Of a stretch of 64,000 bases of DNA, positions 32,411 through 40,852 are shown piece after piece. A model generated the notes under the pieces. It was not told the DNA's origin and did no database searches. It saw only the letters and a list, made by a program, of their open reading frames with translations. Made by a program: the position numbers and the translations under genes. The first letter of the stretch is position 1; each line of letters opens with the position of its first letter. The stretch comes from Chryseobacterium cucumeris (GTDB lineage Bacteria; Bacteroidota; Bacteroidia; Flavobacteriales; Weeksellaceae): assembly GCF_001593385.1 (NCBI RefSeq), contig NZ_LUVZ01000001.1, positions 1,240,001 through 1,304,000 of the forward strand, given 5' to 3'.

Positions 32411-32616
32411 GTGATTTATGAGTTTTAAAAAGAGATTAAATTGAGGATGGAAGTTGGAAGCTGGAGGCAGGAAGTTAAGTAAGCCCTCTCAAACACTAAA
32501 ACCCTCTTACTCTAAACCACGGTAACACGAATCCCGAAACCCGAAACTCTAAAACTCTCCCACCCTCTCACTCACAAACTCAGCTCATCAAATTCAAAAA
32601 TCTAAAACCGAATTCG

Positions 32617-32624
32617 TATATTTG
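32617..32624 (+). promoter_or_regulatory. -7 box of the DUF1599 gene (TATATTTG)
   Basis: TATATTTG lies 17 bp upstream of the ATG at 32642; no TTG is at the -33 position. Confidence 0.5.
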
Positions 32625-32641
32625 GAAGATTAAGAAAATTT

Positions 32642-33208
32642 ATGCTAAAAACATCAGTACAGTTCGAGAAAGTTATCAGTCAGTGCCGTGATCTTTTCGG
32701 TAAAAAATTACAGGATTATGGTGCAGCATGGAGGGTTTTAAGACCAAGCTCTATTACGGATCAGATTTATATCAAAGTCAACAGGATCCGTACACTGCAG
32801 ATGACTGATAAAAAAATGGTGGATGAGAGTGAAGAAGATGAATTTATCGCCATTGTGAACTATTCTATCATTGGACTTATTCAGCTGGAGAAAGGCCTTT
32901 CCAATGATTTCAATGAAAATAAAGAAGAAATTTTAGGTCTTTATGATAAGTATGCCAATGAAGCAAAAGCTTTGATGGAAAGAAAAAATCATGATTATGG
33001 TGAGGCATGGAGGGATATGAGAATTTCTTCAATCACAGATCTTATTTATCAGAAAGTATTAAGAACTAAACAGATTGAGGACAATCAGGGAAAAACCATT
33101 GTTTCGGAAGGGCTTGATGCCAACTATTTCGATATGCTGAATTATGCAGTCTTCTGCCTGATCAAATTCTCAGAAAAAGAAAATCAATTCGAACCCAAAA
33201 ATATTTAA
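32642..33208 (+). CDS. DUF1599 (Nmad1-like) domain protein, two repeats
   Basis: The product has 188 residues made of two copies of the DUF1599 motif: CRDLFGKKLQDYGAAWRVLRPSSITDQIYIKVNRIR (about 15-50) and ALMERKNHDYGEAWRDMRISSITDLIYQKVLRTK (about 105-140). Each has the DYGxAW and SSITDxIYxKxxR signatures. The family is also called nucleotide-modification-associated domain 1, named from genomic context; its activity is not known to me. It is cytoplasmic. The next gene starts one base after its stop codon, so they are co-transcribed. The order folP (divergent), DUF1599, BT_3928-like and later tpiA is familiar from flavobacteria. Confidence 0.85.
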   Translation: MLKTSVQFEKVISQCRDLFGKKLQDYGAAWRVLRPSSITDQIYIKVNRIRTLQMTDKKMVDESEEDEFIAIVNYSIIGLIQLEKGLSNDFNENKEEILGLYDKYANEAKALMERKNHDYGEAWRDMRISSITDLIYQKVLRTKQIEDNQGKTIVSEGLDANYFDMLNYAVFCLIKFSEKENQFEPKNI

Positions 33209-33209
33209 T

Positions 33210-34319
33210 ATGCTCAAAGGTTTATTACGCTTTATTATTGCTGTTATTTTTATCCTTTCAGGCTTTGTAAAAGCCGTGGATCTGGTAGGTTTTTCTTTCA
33301 AAATGGAAGAATATTTCGCACCTCCGGTTTTCAACATGCCATTTTTAGAAAAGTTTGCCCTGTTATTTTCCATTATTGTAGTGGTACTTGAGCTTTTCTT
33401 AGGATTTATGCTGCTGCTTAAATTAAAGCTTAAATTTACCTTATCCATATTAATTGCACTTTGTATTTTCTTCGGATTTCTTACTTTTTACTCAGCGTAT
33501 TTCAATGTTGTAACAGATTGTGGATGTTTTGGAGATGCTATCAAATTCACTCCTTGGCAGAGCTTCTTAAAAGACGTTGTACTGCTGGTAGGATTGATTA
33601 TTTTATTCATCCTTTACAGAAAAGATTTCCGTAAAAAAGATGAATATGGAGTTACTCCGAAAGAGTCTTCCAACATATTTAAATATATCCTTTTAACAGT
33701 ATTTTCTTTAGGAATGATTTATGTTATGGCTCAAGGAATTATGCATGAACCGATCATAGATTTCCGTGATTATAAAATAGGAACAGACATTAAAGCTGAA
33801 AAAGCAAAAATTGATAAAAATCCTTCCGAATATAAAACTTTCTACACATTGAAAAATCAGAAAACAGGAGCTGTTGTAAAAGTAAATCAGGATGATTATA
33901 TCAAAAAAACAGAATACTGGGCAGAAGGCTCTCCATGGAAAATTGAAGATGGGAAAAATGAATCTGTCCTGATCAAAGAAGGATATAAATCTGAAATTGT
34001 AAAATTCAAGATTGAAGATCCTACAGGAATGGAAGTTACCCAGGAAATCATCAACGCACCAAAAGCCGTTCTTGTTTTCTCCTATCATCCAAAAGATGTT
34101 CCTGCAGACCTGCTTCAGAAAGTGGAAACGAAAGTAAATACACAGAAAGGTGCTCTTATCTACGGAATTTCTACAGAACCGAATACTTTTAAAACTATCA
34201 AAAATGTACTAATGGACGGAACTGCCATCAAAACAATAGCAAGAAGCAACCCATTTGTACTGATTCTTGAAAACGGAAAAATTGTAGACAAACAACCTGC
34301 AAAGGACTACGTTGATTAA
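33210..34319 (+). CDS. BT_3928-like membrane protein (DoxX/MauE-like N-terminus, thioredoxin-like C-terminus)
   Basis: The protein has 369 residues. Four hydrophobic segments fill the first ~130 residues (LRFIIAVIFILSGFVKAVDLVGFSFK; VLELFLGFMLLLKL; LSILIALCIFFGFLTFYSAYF; DVVLLVGLIILFILY), with a DCGCFGD motif after the third; another segment is at about 150-170. The rest is soluble and probably periplasmic, with a thioredoxin-like fold suggested by VLVFSYHPKDVPADLLQKV and a C-terminal PFVLILENGKIV. The DCGCFGD cysteines and the MauE-like helices point to thiol redox or quinone-linked electron transfer. The family is named after Bacteroides BT_3928; its function is not established. Confidence 0.8.
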   Translation: MLKGLLRFIIAVIFILSGFVKAVDLVGFSFKMEEYFAPPVFNMPFLEKFALLFSIIVVVLELFLGFMLLLKLKLKFTLSILIALCIFFGFLTFYSAYFNVVTDCGCFGDAIKFTPWQSFLKDVVLLVGLIILFILYRKDFRKKDEYGVTPKESSNIFKYILLTVFSLGMIYVMAQGIMHEPIIDFRDYKIGTDIKAEKAKIDKNPSEYKTFYTLKNQKTGAVVKVNQDDYIKKTEYWAEGSPWKIEDGKNESVLIKEGYKSEIVKFKIEDPTGMEVTQEIINAPKAVLVFSYHPKDVPADLLQKVETKVNTQKGALIYGISTEPNTFKTIKNVLMDGTAIKTIARSNPFVLILENGKIVDKQPAKDYVD

Positions 34320-34370
34320 TTATAAATGATGAATTATAAATGATATGTTACGACAGATATTTGTATGCAA

Positions 34371-34397
34371 TTATCAATTATCAATTATCAAATTTAA
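34371..34397. repeat. Short AATTATC/AATTATCA tandem repeat
   Basis: AATTATC is repeated three times in succession in the gap before the TerB-like gene. The complementary version occurs at 32370-32390. It is a simple AT repeat with no further signal. Confidence 0.5.
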
Positions 34398-34424
34398 ACA
34401 CTAAACTTAAACATACAACAACTC

Positions 34425-34772
34425 ATGCAAAAATCAAATAAATCAATCGCCGGTTATCATTTACTTATGATCCTTTCTTCTGTAGATGGAGAATTTGCTC
34501 CTGAGGAAGGAATGCTGGTACAGCAATACATGGCAGATGAATTTCCTTTCAGAATGAATCTTGATAATGAACTTGAAACCCTGGCTCTTTTACAGCCTGA
34601 GGAATGGAAAGATCATTTTGAATTCCATGCAAGATGTTTCCACGAAGATTCTACAGAGGACGAGCGTGTGAAATTTGTTCAGTTTGCAAAGTCACTGATC
34701 AAAGCAGACAATAAAGTAACGGAAGAAGAACATACGTTCTACTTACTGTTGAAAAATCTTTGGGGACTATAA
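34425..34772 (+). CDS. TerB-like domain protein, 115 residues
   Basis: This all-helical 115-residue protein has SIAGYHLLMILSSVDGEFAPEEGMLVQQYM, and later KSLIKADNKVTEEEHTFYLLLKNLWGL. The paired D-G-E / D-N-K-V-T-E-E-E metal-binding-like loops are the hallmark of the TerB (tellurite resistance) and DjlA-N helical fold. Family members are cytoplasmic and may bind divalent metals. It stands alone in the space between the BT_3928-like gene and the S9 peptidase gene, 30 bp upstream of the latter. A tellurite role should not be assumed. Confidence 0.7.
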   Translation: MQKSNKSIAGYHLLMILSSVDGEFAPEEGMLVQQYMADEFPFRMNLDNELETLALLQPEEWKDHFEFHARCFHEDSTEDERVKFVQFAKSLIKADNKVTEEEHTFYLLLKNLWGL

Positions 34773-34802
34773 TCTAAGAACAGATCCAAGCCAAAAAATA
34801 CC

Positions 34803-36929
34803 ATGAAAAAAATTTATCTAGGACTATTAGTAATGAGTGCATCTACATTTCAATCTCAGACATTTCCCAATATGAAGACTCCTGTTGCAGAAAAGCAGGA
34901 ACATATCAGAGAAATCCACGGTGATAAGGTTAATGATCCTTATTACTGGATGATTGATTATTTTAAAAAAGGAAAAGATTCTACCAAAGTTGTTGATTAT
35001 TTAAAGGCTGAAAACACGTATTGGAAAGGCATGATGAAGGATACTGAACCCTTCAGAGAAAAGCTTTTCCAGGAAATGAAGGCCAGAATCAAGGAGAAGG
35101 ATGAATCTGTACCTGTTTTTAGAAACGGATATTACTATTACAGCCGCACAGAGACCGGAAAACAGTATTTTAAATACTGCAGAAAGAAAGGCAGCCTTAC
35201 TGCTCCGGAAGAAGTTCTTCTGGATGTAGATAAAATGGCAGAAGGTCATCCATATTATTCTGCTGCTGGCTTCAGCATCAGTCCGGATAATACCAAAATG
35301 ATCTACGGAGTGGATGATGTTTCCAGAAGGCAGTACAAATTATTTTTAAAAGATCTTTCTACAGGAGAAATCACGGATCTTGGTATTAAAAATACAACAG
35401 GTTCTGCAACATGGGCCAATGATAACAAAACAATTTTCTATACTTCTAAAAATCCTGAGACTCTTTTAACAGAAAAAATTTTCAGACACACGCTGGGAAC
35501 GGATTCCGGTAAAGATATTCTGGTATATGAAGAAAAAGATAAAACCAACTATATCAGTGTAGGAAAAACAAAAAACAATAAGTTTATCCTGATTGATTCC
35601 CGTGCTACCACTTCTTCTGAAACCAGGTATCTGGATGCCAATGATCCTAACGGAAATTTCAAAATTTTTCAGCCCAGGATCAATAATGTACTTTATGATG
35701 TAACTTCACTTGAAGATAAATTTTTGGTAACAACCAATAAAGATGCTCTTAACTTTAAGGTTGTAGAAACTCCTTTAGATAAAACGGGAGTTGAAAACTG
35801 GAAGGATTTTATTCCGCACAGAAAAGATGTTCTCATGGAGGATATTACTGCATTTAAAAATTATCTGATATTCAGTGAAAGACAAAACGGACTTTCCCAA
35901 CTGGTAATTTATGACAGAAAAACAGGAAAAAAGGAGTTTTTAAAGTTTGATGAGCCTACTTATACTGTTTATTCACTGGATAACCCTGAATATAACACGG
36001 ATAATTTCCGTTTTGGGTATACTTCTATGATTACACCAAGTTCTCAGTATGAACAGGATTTAAAAACCGGAAAACGAGTTCTTTTAAAACAACAGGAAGT
36101 TCTGGGAGGTTACAATAAAGACAATTATACAACGGAAAGACTTTTTGCCACAGCAAAAGACGGAACGAAAATTCCAATCTCCATTGTTTATAAAAAAGGG
36201 TTCAAAAAAGATGGGAACAACCCTCTTCTACTCTACGCTTACGGTTCCTATGGAAGTTCTATGGATGCCAGTTTCAGCAGCACCAGACTGAGCCTTTTGG
36301 ACCGGGGTTTTGCATATGCAATTGCTCATATCCGCGGAGGTCAGGAAATGGGAAGACAATGGTATGAAGATGGAAAAATGATGAAAAAGAAAAACACATT
36401 TACCGATTTCATCGATTCCGGAGAATATCTGGTTAAAGAAAAATATACTTCACCTAAGCATCTTTACGCTCAGGGAGGAAGTGCAGGTGGTTTACTGATG
36501 GGTGCTATAGCCAATATGAGTCCTAATTTATGGAATGGTGTTATTTCACAGGTTCCATTTGTAGATGTAGTGAATACGATGTTAGACACTAGTATTCCAC
36601 TTACGACCAATGAGTATGACGAATGGGGAAATCCCAATAATAAGGAAGCTTATTTTTATATGAAATCTTATTCTCCATATGAAAATGTAGAGAAGAAAAG
36701 CTATCCGAATCTTTTGGTAACAACAGGATTACACGATTCTCAGGTACAATATTTTGAACCAGCGAAATGGGTTGCCAAGCTAAGAGATATGAAAACGGAC
36801 AAAAATGTACTGTTATTGAAAACAGATATGGAATATGGCCATGGTGGCGCTTCCGGAAGGTTTGATTATCTGAAGGATGTAGCTTTGGTATATGCTTTCA
36901 TGTTTAAACTGGAAGGGATTACTAAGTAA
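34803..36929 (+). CDS. S9 family prolyl oligopeptidase
   Basis: The product has 708 residues with a short N-terminal signal (STFQSQTFP cleavage region). A seven-bladed beta-propeller domain covers about 75-430. The C-terminal alpha/beta hydrolase domain has Ser560 in GGSAGG, Asp645 in LHDSQVQYF and His680 in EYGHGG. The segment YGSYGSSMDASFSSTRLSLLDRGFAYAIAHIRGGQEMGRQWYEDGKMMKKKNTFTDFI is diagnostic of prolyl oligopeptidase/oligopeptidase B. These enzymes cleave small peptides after Pro or basic residues. The signal peptide predicts a periplasmic enzyme. It lies 30 bp after the TerB-like gene. Confidence 0.94.
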   Translation: MKKIYLGLLVMSASTFQSQTFPNMKTPVAEKQEHIREIHGDKVNDPYYWMIDYFKKGKDSTKVVDYLKAENTYWKGMMKDTEPFREKLFQEMKARIKEKDESVPVFRNGYYYYSRTETGKQYFKYCRKKGSLTAPEEVLLDVDKMAEGHPYYSAAGFSISPDNTKMIYGVDDVSRRQYKLFLKDLSTGEITDLGIKNTTGSATWANDNKTIFYTSKNPETLLTEKIFRHTLGTDSGKDILVYEEKDKTNYISVGKTKNNKFILIDSRATTSSETRYLDANDPNGNFKIFQPRINNVLYDVTSLEDKFLVTTNKDALNFKVVETPLDKTGVENWKDFIPHRKDVLMEDITAFKNYLIFSERQNGLSQLVIYDRKTGKKEFLKFDEPTYTVYSLDNPEYNTDNFRFGYTSMITPSSQYEQDLKTGKRVLLKQQEVLGGYNKDNYTTERLFATAKDGTKIPISIVYKKGFKKDGNNPLLLYAYGSYGSSMDASFSSTRLSLLDRGFAYAIAHIRGGQEMGRQWYEDGKMMKKKNTFTDFIDSGEYLVKEKYTSPKHLYAQGGSAGGLLMGAIANMSPNLWNGVISQVPFVDVVNTMLDTSIPLTTNEYDEWGNPNNKEAYFYMKSYSPYENVEKKSYPNLLVTTGLHDSQVQYFEPAKWVAKLRDMKTDKNVLLLKTDMEYGHGGASGRFDYLKDVALVYAFMFKLEGITK

Positions 36930-36981
36930 TAAGTTTTGCAAAAAGAAAATTAAAAAATAAATAAATCTATATTTAAATCTT

Positions 36982-37740
36982 ATGAGAAGAAAAATAGTTG
37001 CAGGAAACTGGAAAATGAACAAAAATGTAATTGATGCACAACAATTAATGATTCAGTTACTAAGCTATAAAAACAACAATGCAACGAACTGTGAGGTTTG
37101 GATTGCTCCCCCAGCATTGTATTTGATGATGGCAAAAGACGTTTTTGAAAAGGATGAAATCGGAGTATTTTCTCAGGATATGAGCGAGCATGAAAGTGGC
37201 GCTTATACTGGTGAAATTTCTGCAGATATGCTGGAATCCATTGATGCAACCGGTTCACTAATCGGGCACTCTGAAAGAAGACAATATCACGGAGAAACAG
37301 ATTCTCACTGTAACAGAAAGATCAAATTAGCTCTTGACAAAGGTCTTATTCCTGTTTACTGTAACGGAGAAACTCTTGAGCAGAGAAAAGCAGGACAGCA
37401 CCTTGAGGTAGTAAAAAACCAGACTGAAGTAGCTCTTTTCACGCTTTCTGCTGAAGAAATCAAAAAAGTAGTGATTGCTTATGAACCGGTTTGGGCTATA
37501 GGAACCGGAGAAACGGCTAGTCCTGAGCAGGCTCAGGAAATCCACGCTCACATCAGAAATATTATTGCTTCAAAATACGGACAGGAAGTTGCTGACGAGG
37601 TTTCTATCCTTTACGGAGGTTCTGTAAAACCAGACAATGCAAAAGAAATTTTCTCTCAGCCGGATATCGACGGTGGTCTTATCGGAGGAGCAGCTTTAAA
37701 ATTAGAGGATTTCTCTAAGATTATTGAAGCTTTTAATTAA
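36982..37740 (+). CDS. tpiA: Triosephosphate isomerase
   Basis: TpiA interconverts dihydroxyacetone phosphate and glyceraldehyde 3-phosphate in glycolysis. The 252-residue TIM barrel has the substrate Lys in AGNWKMN, His in IGHSERRQYHGE, the catalytic Glu in VIAYEPVWAIGTGETASPEQAQE, and the phosphate-binding SILYGGSVKPDN and GGLIGGAALK loops. Length and motifs are standard. A strong bidirectional terminator follows 26 bp after the stop codon. Confidence 0.98.
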   Translation: MRRKIVAGNWKMNKNVIDAQQLMIQLLSYKNNNATNCEVWIAPPALYLMMAKDVFEKDEIGVFSQDMSEHESGAYTGEISADMLESIDATGSLIGHSERRQYHGETDSHCNRKIKLALDKGLIPVYCNGETLEQRKAGQHLEVVKNQTEVALFTLSAEEIKKVVIAYEPVWAIGTGETASPEQAQEIHAHIRNIIASKYGQEVADEVSILYGGSVKPDNAKEIFSQPDIDGGLIGGAALKLEDFSKIIEAFN

Positions 37741-37766
37741 TATAGAGGATTGATATATTATCCAAT

Positions 37767-37800
37767 AAAAAGCGGCGGAATCTTCGATTCCGCCGCTTTT
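37767..37800. terminator. Bidirectional terminator between tpiA and the phytase-like gene
   Basis: A perfect stem of AAAAGCGGCGGAATC with GATTCCGCCGCTTTT and a TTC loop sits between convergent genes and has A and T tracts on its two sides. Confidence 0.9.
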
Positions 37801-37817
37801 CCGTTAAAAAAATCTAA

Positions 37818-39086
37818 TTATTGAATATCGACTACATACATTGTCCCTTTGTCTACTTTACCCGTTTTAGGCAAAATTTTAGCTTTTGGATTTCCGTTTC
37901 CATCATCCACTACTCCAAAGTCATCATCATTGAAAACAGCCAGTTTATTATTTCCTAAATAAACAATTCCCTCGAATTTATCATGTTCATAACCCAGTTT
38001 TGCTACCAGATCTACCGCTAATGTTTTGGTAACAGCTTTTATTCCGGCATTGGTAATTTCATCCCATGAACATTGCTCTAAAGCTTTTCCGTTAACTTTC
38101 ATTCCGTCCACCGCGGTGATATCGGCTCCGTTTACATCTGTTGCATTGCTAAGATTGATTCTGTATACTTTTTTTATTCCTCCCTGAGAACCGAAATTTC
38201 CATCTCTTTCAATCACCAGGAATTCATTATTGCTTAATGCGGTAATATCGCACACTGAATCAGAAGCTCCTCCTTCCTGCTTATATAGAAACTGTTTAGT
38301 CTGCCCTGTAACCGTATCAAATGTGACAATTCTCGTTAAAGTTTTATTGGTAGCCAATGCCTTACTGGGAACATACATCATCGACTGCATGGTTCCTACC
38401 AGCGTTCTTCCGTCCGGGCTCATACAAAGTCCCTCCATTCCTCTGTTAGCTCTTCTTTTCGCTAAAACAGCAGGTAATTTTCTAGGTCCTGTATTTACTC
38501 CGATCGGGCTTATTCTTTCCATCTCCATTCCATCAGCACTGTAGTGTACAATATGCGGTCCATATTCATCAGAAACCCAGAATGTACCGTCAGCGGCAGC
38601 AACAATACTTTCGCTGTCAAGACCATACTGATCAGTACCTAAGACATTTCCGGAAGCATCATATGCTACTTCCCCTGTGCTCCCCATTCCAACAGGATTT
38701 GGAAGTCCGGTAATAGGCTGTCCGGATGGATTTTTAAGTTTAATATATTTGATGACCTCTACATTTCCGTCAGCATTGATTTTAAAATGCATAATGGTTG
38801 GAGTAAAATTAGGAGTAAGAAACTTTTTCCCATTCTGGAAGTCGGTGTTAGGTCCTCTATCGGTAATGACATAGAATTCGCCTTTTCTGGTAGGATGAGC
38901 CGCAGCTCCGGACCCAAAACCTCCGTTGATAACATCCACTCCGTTTATCGTAGTCAGTTTTGAAAATGGAAACTCCTGAGGGAGTTTGGAATAATTAATA
39001 TCCTGATTAACCATTGCGATATCGTCATCACTTTTACATGAAGCCAATACAGCCAGTATACCCACAGAACATAGTAATTTTTTCAT
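37818..39086 (-). CDS. Esterase-like/phytase-family lipoprotein
   Basis: The product has 422 residues. The signal ends in LASC, a lipobox, followed by an acidic tether (KSDDD). The body matches the esterase-like activity of phytase family (PF13449-like): SGAAAHPTRKGEFYVITDRGPN, DSESIVAAADGTFWVSDEYGPHIVHYSADG, RANRGMEGLCMSPDGRTLVG and LSNNEFLVIERDGNFG, all from a beta-propeller fold. Such proteins have been proposed to act on phosphate esters, but activity is rarely shown. It is probably an envelope-anchored protein. The bidirectional terminator downstream is shared with tpiA. Confidence 0.82.
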   Translation of the reverse strand: MKKLLCSVGILAVLASCKSDDDIAMVNQDINYSKLPQEFPFSKLTTINGVDVINGGFGSGAAAHPTRKGEFYVITDRGPNTDFQNGKKFLTPNFTPTIMHFKINADGNVEVIKYIKLKNPSGQPITGLPNPVGMGSTGEVAYDASGNVLGTDQYGLDSESIVAAADGTFWVSDEYGPHIVHYSADGMEMERISPIGVNTGPRKLPAVLAKRRANRGMEGLCMSPDGRTLVGTMQSMMYVPSKALATNKTLTRIVTFDTVTGQTKQFLYKQEGGASDSVCDITALSNNEFLVIERDGNFGSQGGIKKVYRINLSNATDVNGADITAVDGMKVNGKALEQCSWDEITNAGIKAVTKTLAVDLVAKLGYEHDKFEGIVYLGNNKLAVFNDDDFGVVDDGNGNPKAKILPKTGKVDKGTMYVVDIQ

Positions 39087-39310
39087 ATGCTATTTTATGG
39101 CTGCGAAAATAGGACTTGATTGTAAACTGATCTTAAATACAATGATAATTGTTTTTTAACAATTGAACAGACAGAATGCATTGAAGATAAATAAGAAAAG
39201 AATCTATTTAAAAATGAAAAACCAACAATCCAACCAAATTATTAATCAATTTGAAAATCATTTTTTTTAAAGGAAAATAATTCACAAAACAGACTTATCA
39301 ATTTATATGA

Positions 39311-39318
39311 TATATTTG
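39311..39318 (+). promoter_or_regulatory. -7 box upstream of the cobalamin riboswitch (TATATTTG)
   Basis: TATATTTG ends four bases before the P1 stem of the riboswitch, so transcription should begin right at the aptamer. The -33 element is not recognised. The stretch from 39087 to 39310 shows nothing else. Confidence 0.6.
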
Positions 39319-39322
39319 CAGC

Positions 39323-39492
39323 GTTTTAAGGCTGAACAATGTTCATTAATAGGGAATCAAGTGAGAATAATATTCAAATCTTGAGCTGTACCCGCAACTG
39401 TAAACTGTTTAAACTTACTGCACAAAAACCACTGGATCTGAAAATCCGGGAAGGAAGTTGTAAGATGTGAGCCAGGAGACCTGCCTTAAAAC
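39323..39492 (+). promoter_or_regulatory. Cobalamin (B12) riboswitch
   Basis: A perfect 10-bp P1 stem closes the element (GTTTTAAGGC at 39323-39332 with GCCTTAAAAC at 39483-39492). Inside are AGGGAATCAAGTGAGAAT, GAGCTGTACCCGCAACTGTAA (39384 region), CCACTGG, GGGAAGG and the B12 box AGCCAGGAGACCTGCC at 39470-39485, all in consensus order. A TTCAGAG / CTCTGAA hairpin follows at 39499-39527 with no T tract, so the output is more likely control of translation than of termination. It controls the gene at 39566. Confidence 0.93.
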
Positions 39493-39565
39493 ACCAGATT
39501 CAGAGAAAGAATTAGTTCTGCTCTGAAGATAAGTTTCGGGAATAAAACTTTAAATTAATTATATC

Positions 39566-40669
39566 ATGAGAAAAATCTATCTTTTTTTCTTACTGCTTTG
39601 CATGCAGGTATTGTCGGCCCAATTCACAGAAAACGACATTAAATTTTGGGTAGGAACCGGTTCTAAAAAAGCATATTTCATTGCAGACTTTAATGATGAC
39701 AGCACCCCAAATTCTTATGCTTGGGGATACCGTTTTGACGGAAATGGCTTAACCATGGAAGACATGATTACTGCTATTGCCGCTACAGAACCTAAATTGG
39801 AAATTGAAATACCATCCGGATTTCTGTACAGTTTAAATTACAATCATCATACTCCCAGCCTTGACGACTATTGGTCAACCTGGTCAGGAAACACTCCATC
39901 AACTATGGCATTCAATAATGGTGTGAACAATGATCTTTTAGTGGACGGAAGATGGTATGGAGCTTCTTATAGTTTTTCCCCTCCTACAATGCCTTCCCCA
40001 CCAGTTCCAGCCTACAGTTCTGCTTGGTTTGTTCCCTCGCAGGTTACAAACTGGGTAGGAAGCGGAACTAATAAAAGTCTTGTCGTTATTGATTTCGGAA
40101 CTGATAATGCCAACGGAAATGCCAATTCTTTTGTTTTTGGAATTAAATATAACGGAAGCATAACTGCTGAACAGGCGTTACAACTGATCCAGTCTCAAGC
40201 TTCCTATTTCAATTTTGCATCAGCGAATAATCAGATTACTAATTTAACATTGAATTCATTTACTGGGAATACTTCCGGATCAGACAGCTGGAAGTTATAT
40301 AAAGGAAAAGATCTATCAAGCTGGCAAACAAAAGCCAATCTTTCTCAGATTCAACTGAGTAACAATGACTGGTTTGGATTAAGTTTCGGGCAAAGAAGAC
40401 CATTTACCCCCACCGAGGCACAGCTGACTTTAGGAATTTCTTCTGTGACCAAGAAAAAATTCAATATTTATCCAAATCCGGCAAGTGATTTCATTCAGAT
40501 TGAAACGGCTGAGAAACTGAAAGAAGTGAATATTTACTCTGTGACAGGACAAAAAATAATGACTTCTCAGGTTACTAAGATTGATATTCATTCTTTAAAC
40601 TCAGGAGTTTACTTTGTGGAGATTAAAACAGCTGAAAGTGCTACGGTACATAAGATTGTTAAGAAATAG
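39566..40669 (+). CDS. Secreted protein with two WVGxGxxK repeats and a type IX secretion sorting domain, under B12 riboswitch control
   Basis: The protein has 367 residues: a signal peptide (residues 1-18, VLSA-Q), repeat 1 from W28 (WVGTGSKKAYFIADFND...SYAWGYRFDG), and repeat 2 from W163 (WVGSGTNKSLVVIDFGT...SFVFGIKYNG). From ~297 comes a C-terminal type A sorting domain (FNIYPNPASDFIQIETAE...INSL-type turn, SGVYFVEIKTAES). The two repeats share the pattern of a hydrophobic strand, an Asp-rich turn, then an aromatic-Gly strand and a helix (TMEDMI / TAEQAL). I do not know the function of this domain. Riboswitch control makes a part in surface cobalamin binding or uptake plausible. No TonB receptor or Btu gene is adjacent. 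Confidence 0.85.
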   Translation: MRKIYLFFLLLCMQVLSAQFTENDIKFWVGTGSKKAYFIADFNDDSTPNSYAWGYRFDGNGLTMEDMITAIAATEPKLEIEIPSGFLYSLNYNHHTPSLDDYWSTWSGNTPSTMAFNNGVNNDLLVDGRWYGASYSFSPPTMPSPPVPAYSSAWFVPSQVTNWVGSGTNKSLVVIDFGTDNANGNANSFVFGIKYNGSITAEQALQLIQSQASYFNFASANNQITNLTLNSFTGNTSGSDSWKLYKGKDLSSWQTKANLSQIQLSNNDWFGLSFGQRRPFTPTEAQLTLGISSVTKKKFNIYPNPASDFIQIETAEKLKEVNIYSVTGQKIMTSQVTKIDIHSLNSGVYFVEIKTAESATVHKIVKK

Positions 40670-40671
40670 AG

Positions 40672-40695
40672 AAAGCGCCTCAAAGCGCTTTTTTT
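40672..40695 (+). terminator. Terminator of the B12-controlled gene
   Basis: The stem AAAGCGC / GCGCTTT with a CTCAAA loop and a seven-T tail begins 3 bp after the stop codon. Confidence 0.85.
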
Positions 40696-40725
40696 GTGAG
40701 GATATGGATAAAATATACTGTTACA

Positions 40726-40765
40726 ACCGCCCCGTCAAAAATTCTTTGAATTATTGCCACCCTCC
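40726..40765 (-). repeat. GGTGGC/TTTTTGACGGGG interspersed repeat, copy 1
   Basis: Read on the minus strand this 40-bp element (GGAGGGTGGC, then ATTCAAAGAATTTTTGACGG, then GGCGGT) matches the plus-strand element at 52210-52250, with a 23-base core identical. It has an internal ATTCAAAGAAT palindrome. It is non-coding, in the gap between convergent genes. Confidence 0.6.
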
Positions 40766-40802
40766 AGCGAATGTAAAATGAGTGATTAAAATATAAATCC
40801 AA

Positions 40803-40832
40803 CAAAAAAACCGCACCAGATTGGTGCGGTTT
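40803..40832 (-). terminator. Intrinsic terminator of clpP
   Basis: On the minus strand AACCGCACCA / TGGTGCGGTT is a perfect 10-bp stem with a 3-base loop and a T tract, 21 bp after the clpP stop codon. Confidence 0.88.
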
Positions 40833-40852
40833 TCTGATGATGTTATCATCAA

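Larger units (their letters stand above)
32336..32641. repeat. Intergenic region rich in simple repeats upstream of folP and DUF1599
   Basis: The 306-bp divergent spacer holds ATAATTGATAATTGATGA-type repeats (32370-32390), a TGGAAGTTGGAAGCTGGAGG stretch (32449-32468), and CCCGAAACCCGAAACTC material (32535-32551). The GGAAG/TGGAGG repeat continues into the folP coding region (32299-32333), and the TCAATTAT repeat recurs at 34371-34397. Two -7 boxes, one on each strand, are the only functional sites seen. Confidence 0.55.
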
